A stretch of 27,280 bases of DNA, taken from positions 2,704 to 29,983 of the forward strand of contig DBXN01000051.1 in NCBI GenBank assembly GCA_002309585.1, given 5' to 3'. Below, one piece after another: positions 23,889 through 27,280 of this stretch (position 1 is the stretch's first letter; the number at the start of each line of letters is the position of its first letter). A program made the translations under genes and the position numbers. The notes below the pieces were generated by a model. It was given only the letters and a program-made list of their open reading frames with translations, was not told the origin of the DNA and did not search any database. The stretch comes from Verrucomicrobia bacterium UBA1211. GTDB taxonomy: Bacteria > Verrucomicrobiota > Kiritimatiellia > RFP12 > UBA1067.

Positions 23889-23989
23889 GGTGGTACCTTA
23901 ATGGGACGTTAAAGGAGTGAGGGGAAGGGAAGTGATGCGTGGGAATGAAGGATGAAAAAGGGGAAAAGGGTGTCGGTAAATAAGGCAAT

Positions 23990-24019
23990 GGCTATCGGTT
24001 GCGGGCGCAACCGATAGCC
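23990..24019 (-). terminator. Perfect 14-bp hairpin after the orphan secreted-protein gene
   Basis: GGCTATCGGTTGCG (23990-24003) pairs perfectly with CGCAACCGATAGCC (24006-24019). It starts 20 bases downstream of the minus-strand stop at 24040. The T-rich tract after it on the minus strand (ATTGCCTTATTT) is weak, so it may act more as an mRNA 3'-end stabiliser or an inefficient terminator. Confidence 0.65.
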
Positions 24020-24039
24020 GTTTAGACGGAGATGCCGCT

Positions 24040-24870
24040 TTATTCGCCCTTGTTGCCGCCCATCATCATCAGCGGGAGCATCATCATGCCAGCACCGCTC
24101 TGGAGCGTCTGCGCGTCTTTCGCGTTTTTGAGCTGCTGCAACCCCATCTTCAGCGCCGGAACGGTCTGGAGGAACTGCTGCTTGTTCTTCTCATCGATCT
24201 TGAGTTCCGAGATGCTCTTCTTCGCGTCGGCCATCGACTTTGTCCAATCCTTCGCGAGATTATCCGGAACCCAGTTCTGATCGACCTTCCGGAACGCGGT
24301 GGTCTCTTTCTTCCCGTCCTTGTTCTGGATCTCGATGTTGATGAGCCCGTTTTCGCCGGCCGTGGCGCCAAGCACTTTCACGCCGTCCAGCGAATCTTTG
24401 AGGAACGGGGTGATGGCCGGGCCGAATTTGCCGATTTCAGGATCGGCGAGGATGCCCGCCAGATTGCCGTTCTGGAGGGTCTTGACCGTGACCTTCTGGG
24501 AGAAGGCCTTCATCGCGGTGGAGATGTTCTTGACCGCCAGCTGGAGCTCGGCTTTGGGGAGTTTCTTGGACTCGGTGATGATCTCCGCCACCAGATCCGC
24601 CTTGCTGTTGGCGACATCCGCCGCCTCGCCGATCAGATCCATCGAGGCTTTCCAGAGTTCCGGATCAATTTTCGTGCCGAACGCCTTCACGATATCCGAC
24701 AGATCCGTCCGGTAGGAGGCGGGAAGCTGCTGGTAGATAGCGTTGATGTTACCGGCCTGGGCGGACTGGATGATGCGCGTGGCGGCAGCCTGCGCGTCCG
24801 CCGCCGGATCGGCGTACACAAAGAGCGAACAGGCGAGGGTCAGAACACATGTGACTGTCAGTTTTTTCAT
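24040..24870 (-). CDS. Orphan secreted protein with methionine-rich C-terminus
   Basis: I do not recognise the family. The 276-aa protein has a clear signal peptide (residues 1-20, SLFVYA-DP). A mostly helical, lysine-rich domain contains AQAGNINAIYQQLPASYRTDLSDIVKAFG near the N-terminus. A predicted beta segment follows, VKVLGATAGENGLINIEIQNKDGKKETTAFRKVDQNWVPD in outline (about 165-204), resembling DUF-type lipoproteins that score protein stress or transport. The C-terminus ends with two Met triplets around LPL and a Gly-rich tail. ATG at 24870 follows AAAGGAG by 6 bases; the GTG just before it is less likely. It is monocistronic. The function is unknown; the Met-rich end could bind metal or sit at a membrane, but that is a guess. 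Confidence 0.75.
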   Translation of the reverse strand: MKKLTVTCVLTLACSLFVYADPAADAQAAATRIIQSAQAGNINAIYQQLPASYRTDLSDIVKAFGTKIDPELWKASMDLIGEAADVANSKADLVAEIITESKKLPKAELQLAVKNISTAMKAFSQKVTVKTLQNGNLAGILADPEIGKFGPAITPFLKDSLDGVKVLGATAGENGLINIEIQNKDGKKETTAFRKVDQNWVPDNLAKDWTKSMADAKKSISELKIDEKNKQQFLQTVPALKMGLQQLKNAKDAQTLQSGAGMMMLPLMMMGGNKGE

Positions 24871-24889
24871 CACTTTCTCCTTTTGAAGG

Positions 24890-25082
24890 ATGCGTTAAAA
24901 AAGATACTTCATCAACAACGAAGAACCATTGTCATCTTTCTGGCCTTAAAAGTACATTCTTTTTTTCAGATTTTCAGAAATTTTGCCTGCGACTCATCTT
25001 CTCCATGGAAAGGCCGCATATCTCCTAACCCTCATCCATCCCCCCTCATCCCTGATATCTGACGCCTTCGACCTTTCTGCGC
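24890..25082. other. A/T-rich intergenic region
   Basis: This gap lies between two same-strand genes. Bases 24950-24985 are unusually A/T-rich (long T-run and TTTTCAGA repeats), and 25024-25033 carries the G-rich motif in reverse (CCTAACCCTC). No good promoter or hairpin was found. Confidence 0.3.
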
Positions 25083-26429
25083 TTATCGCTGCCAGCCTTC
25101 GACCTTGCAGATGCGTTCCATGAGTTTGCGTTCGGGTTTGCCGGAGTCGGGGCGGAACCACACCTCGATGCGTGCGGCGTAGGGCATGCCCCAGTCGCCT
25201 TCATACAGGGTGAACCCGTTCTCGTAGAGGAATTTCTCTTCGGGGTCATCCGACCATCCGACGCGCTCATTCGAAGCCTCTTCCAGACGGTTTTCCGATA
25301 ACCGAGTCCCTTGGGTCACCTCGAAGGCCTTCAGGTAGGTCACGCCCGGTTCGCCCGGATTGATTCGGAGCGTGAGATTGTAGATGCCGGGTTGCATGCC
25401 GTTGCGCAGGACAAAGCTGGCGGGCCCGCGGGTGACGGTGTCTGGCGGAAGATTCGTCAGGGACGCGAATTCGTCCTTCAGGAACGCCAGTGCCTTTTTC
25501 GTGATGCGCCGCTCGCACGCGGATGACTGCTCGAAGATCTCGACGCAGAACGCCTTGTCGCCGAAGCGTTCACAACTCTCGTAAAATCCACTCTTCCCGT
25601 GCTTGACCGGTACCCGGATTGTCGATGCCGCCGGGTGCGACGCGTTTTTCCCGGGGCCGAACGGCGAGTTTGGAAATCCGATCGTTGTCCTGGTCTGGTA
25701 GTGCGTTTTTCCCCAGTGGGTCTCGGAATCGCCTTGCCCGTTGAATGGGCGGTAATCCCCGAAATAATATCCGTGGAGCGGATGGTTCCAAATGCCCTGA
25801 CGCTTCCATCGTCGCGTCGCGCACAGGTTGCCGCGATCCTCATGCAGCCACCAGCCGGGATGGCGGGCGAGATACGCCATCAGTTCCGGACGGCGGCCAT
25901 GGACGAGTTCGGCTAGCGCGGAGAGGTCGCTCGTTACCGTCGGATCGTCTCCGCCGCTTTGGGCCAGACCGGCGAAAATGGCTCGGGAGAAGTCGTCCTC
26001 GAATGCATCTCCCTGTTGCAGGTCAATTCCGGTGTAATCTTTTGGAATGATGATATCCGCCTCGATTTCCGGTGGAATCGTCAAGTTGTCGGCAAAGTGG
26101 TCTTCGGACGGGCCGAAGGGATCCAGGGCCCTGAACAGGACTCCCAGCACGAAGCCGATCAGGAGGCCGAACCCGATCAGCGAACCGATTCCCATCGCGG
26201 CTTGCAGCAACGCGCGTTTCCAGTTCCGCTGCACAAGTGAGACGATCCAGGCGGCAAGAAAGAGGAGTCCGGCGGTGAGCGATAACACGCTCGCGGGTAT
26301 GACGGTACAGATTCCGATTGTGCTCGAGACAGGGCGCAAGCCGTTGATCACCGCCGCAAATAATAATCCCAACGCGCCGCACCACACGGAAAACGCGCCG
26401 TACCAGGTGTCAAACAGGAATCGTTTCAT
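25083..26429 (-). CDS. Orphan membrane-anchored protein with large extracytoplasmic domain
   Basis: I do not recognise the family. The 448-aa protein has three hydrophobic helices (about residues 13-30, 40-66 and 74-100), followed by a soluble domain of about 340 residues. That domain contains PKDYTGIDLQQGDAFED, a Trp/His/Tyr-rich part (WWLHEDRGNL; GYYFGDYRPFNGQGDSETHWG) and a beta-rich end with GMQPGIYNLTLRINPGEPG and PYAARIEVWFRPDSG. The end pattern looks like a sandwich domain with possible ligand binding. ATG at 26429 has only a weak AAGAGA upstream. An inverted repeat (26450-26466) lies just before it, between it and the divergent dehydrogenase genes. Its function is unknown. Confidence 0.75.
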   Translation of the reverse strand: MKRFLFDTWYGAFSVWCGALGLLFAAVINGLRPVSSTIGICTVIPASVLSLTAGLLFLAAWIVSLVQRNWKRALLQAAMGIGSLIGFGLLIGFVLGVLFRALDPFGPSEDHFADNLTIPPEIEADIIIPKDYTGIDLQQGDAFEDDFSRAIFAGLAQSGGDDPTVTSDLSALAELVHGRRPELMAYLARHPGWWLHEDRGNLCATRRWKRQGIWNHPLHGYYFGDYRPFNGQGDSETHWGKTHYQTRTTIGFPNSPFGPGKNASHPAASTIRVPVKHGKSGFYESCERFGDKAFCVEIFEQSSACERRITKKALAFLKDEFASLTNLPPDTVTRGPASFVLRNGMQPGIYNLTLRINPGEPGVTYLKAFEVTQGTRLSENRLEEASNERVGWSDDPEEKFLYENGFTLYEGDWGMPYAARIEVWFRPDSGKPERKLMERICKVEGWQR

Positions 26430-26449
26430 CTAGGGTTCTCTTCGGCGAA

Positions 26450-26466
26450 TGTTCAAGCTATGAACA
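26450..26466. promoter_or_regulatory. Inverted repeat, possible operator
   Basis: TGTTCA (26450-26455), five bases, then TGAACA (26461-26466) form a perfect 6-5-6 inverted repeat about 20 bases before the minus-strand start at 26429. It overlaps a possible -10 (CATAGC) of that gene. It lies in a divergent promoter region, as a dimeric regulator's site would. Confidence 0.35.
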
Positions 26467-26567
26467 GGATCGCGGATGTGTCTTGTCCGTCATTTGGGGG
26501 AAGTATGGCATAAGCCGTTCCGCCACGCAAGTTTTACCTTTTCCCTATTCCCTTCACCTTCCATGTT

Positions 26568-26576
26568 TGGTATACT
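26568..26576 (+). promoter_or_regulatory. Extended -10 promoter of the dehydrogenase operon
   Basis: TGG followed by TATACT (26571-26576) is an extended -10. The -35 region (TTCCCT, 17 bases upstream) is poor, as extended -10 promoters allow. The leader would be about 22 bases and contain AAAGGGA. Confidence 0.5.
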
Positions 26577-26604
26577 GCCCTCAATATTCACGAAAGGGAC
26601 AAGT

Positions 26605-27183
26605 ATGGAAAAGAGCGCATCACTCAGCCGACGCGCGTTCGGCAAATGGGTTGCTGTGGTCGGCGGCGGTACGGCGGCCGGTGTCGGTGGCGTCCATTTG
26701 CTGGATTGTGCCGGAGAGGCGGCCAAGGGTCAATGGCTGGCCTTGACCGATGAGGAGATTCGGATTTTGGAGGCTGTCGCGGAGCAGATTATCCCGACCG
26801 ACCGCGATCCCGGCGCGAAGGAGGCGCGTGTCGTCGTCTACATCGACCGTCAGCTGGCGCCCGGCGCCGCCTATGCCCATCTTGCCGACCGTTACCGCGA
26901 ATGGCTCGCCGCGCTCGACTCCGCCGCGAAACGGTCCGGAAAGCCTTTCGCGGAACTTCCGTGGGGCGAGCAGACCCGTCTGTTGCGGGAGGCGGAATCC
27001 GACAGGATCCCGAAAGAGGTTTGGAACGTGAAAACCCCGCAATCGTTTTTCCGCACCGTTGTGGACCATGTGAAGCAGGGATTCTACGGAACCCCCGCCC
27101 ACGGCGGCAACTTCAATTATGTGAGTTACCGGATGTTGGGTGTGATCGTGCCGACCTGTACCGGCAGAAACCGGGTTTCATAA
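26605..27183 (+). CDS. Gluconate 2-dehydrogenase subunit 3 family protein, Tat-exported
   Basis: The 192-aa protein belongs to the small-subunit family of membrane flavoprotein dehydrogenases (PF13618). It begins with a twin-arginine signal (LSRRAFGKW, Arg9-Arg10) and a Gly/Ala-rich hydrophobic stretch. The family block LTDEEIRILEAVAEQIIP with TDRDPGAKEARVVVYIDRQL follows, and near the C-terminus PAHGGNFNYVSYRMLG. In known systems this subunit rides out with, and stabilises, a GMC-type FAD subunit that passes electrons to a cytochrome c. ATG at 26605 follows AAAGGGA; longer upstream starts lack a site. The GMC gene begins 9 bases after its stop. The sugar or alcohol substrate is unknown. Confidence 0.92.
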   Translation: MEKSASLSRRAFGKWVAVVGGGTAAGVGGVHLLDCAGEAAKGQWLALTDEEIRILEAVAEQIIPTDRDPGAKEARVVVYIDRQLAPGAAYAHLADRYREWLAALDSAAKRSGKPFAELPWGEQTRLLREAESDRIPKEVWNVKTPQSFFRTVVDHVKQGFYGTPAHGGNFNYVSYRMLGVIVPTCTGRNRVS

Positions 27184-27192
27184 GGGGGAAAC

Positions 27193-27280
27193 ATGGAGTT
27201 CACAGATGCGATTGTGGTCGGTTCCGGGGCGGGCGGCGGATGTTGCGCTAAGGTGCTTGCCGCCGCCGGCATCCGCGTGG
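27193..27280 (+). CDS. GMC-type FAD oxidoreductase, N-terminal start (partial)
   Basis: Only 29 codons are visible before the window ends. They read as the FAD-binding Rossmann start, DAIVVGSGAGGGCCAKVLAAAG, with the GxGxxG dinucleotide motif at residues 10-15. ATG 27193 follows AAGGGGGAA. With the gluconate-dehydrogenase-type small subunit immediately upstream, it is most likely the large flavoprotein subunit. It has no Tat signal, which fits co-export with the small subunit. Confidence 0.85.
   Translation, partial: MEFTDAIVVGSGAGGGCCAKVLAAAGIRV

Overview
The window is a GC-rich bacterial chromosome segment with 21 protein-coding genes (the two at the edges are partial). I found no complete tRNA, no rRNA, no insertion sequence and no CRISPR array. 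The gene set suggests the PVC superphylum, most likely Kiritimatiellota or a neighbouring Verrucomicrobiota/Lentisphaerota lineage. The pointers are an HzsA-related c-type cytochrome, Tat-exported Gfo/Idh/MocA and gluconate-dehydrogenase-type proteins, a very large secreted C25 (gingipain-type) protease with DxDGDG repeats, an M60-like metallopeptidase and a GH2-type protein. The placement is inferred from gene families, not from a phylogenetic marker analysis.

Layout. 1-576: 3' end of an M60-like peptidase. 577-869: a hairpin-rich, possibly repetitive intergenic stretch ending in a good sigma70-type promoter. 870-4592: plus-strand operon of a DUF212 (PAP2-like) membrane protein, a BatD-like protein with an SH3-like tail, and DNA primase. 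4643-11573: minus-strand operon L,D-transpeptidase > 1650-aa C25 protease > ApbE lipoprotein, with 2-bp and 4-bp junctions. 11814-12638: predicted outer-membrane beta-barrel. 12747-15257: exported beta-propeller/di-haem HzsA-related protein, ended by a strong bidirectional terminator. 15333-16193: minus-strand zinc-ribbon coiled-coil protein and ribosomal protein L28. 16285-18924: minus-strand operon of a carbohydrate-binding-module-like exported protein, an O-antigen-ligase-like membrane protein and an exported alpha/beta hydrolase. 19084-22474: plus-strand GH2 beta-mannosidase-like gene followed by azlC and azlD. 22497-26429: three minus-strand genes (Gfo/Idh/MocA oxidoreductase, an orphan secreted protein, an orphan membrane protein). 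26605-27280: plus-strand gluconate-2-dehydrogenase-type small subunit and the start of its GMC flavoprotein.

Much of the window encodes envelope or exported proteins: proteases, peptidoglycan cross-linking, flavinylation, haem electron transfer and glycan handling. This fits a heterotrophic, polymer-degrading, possibly host-associated bacterium. Most operons have tight spacing, with 4-bp ATGA overlaps at three junctions. Several promoters look sigma70-like and some have an extended -10.

The most unusual items are the following. The GH2 beta-mannosidase-like protein keeps its scaffold but has lost its recognisable catalytic glutamates and the WDWGP motif. The HzsA-related di-haem protein has no visible partner. 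The Ldt-C25-ApbE operon is an odd combination. A tRNA-Glu-like 5' half lies over the rpmB 3' end. A near-leaderless operon has a consensus promoter.
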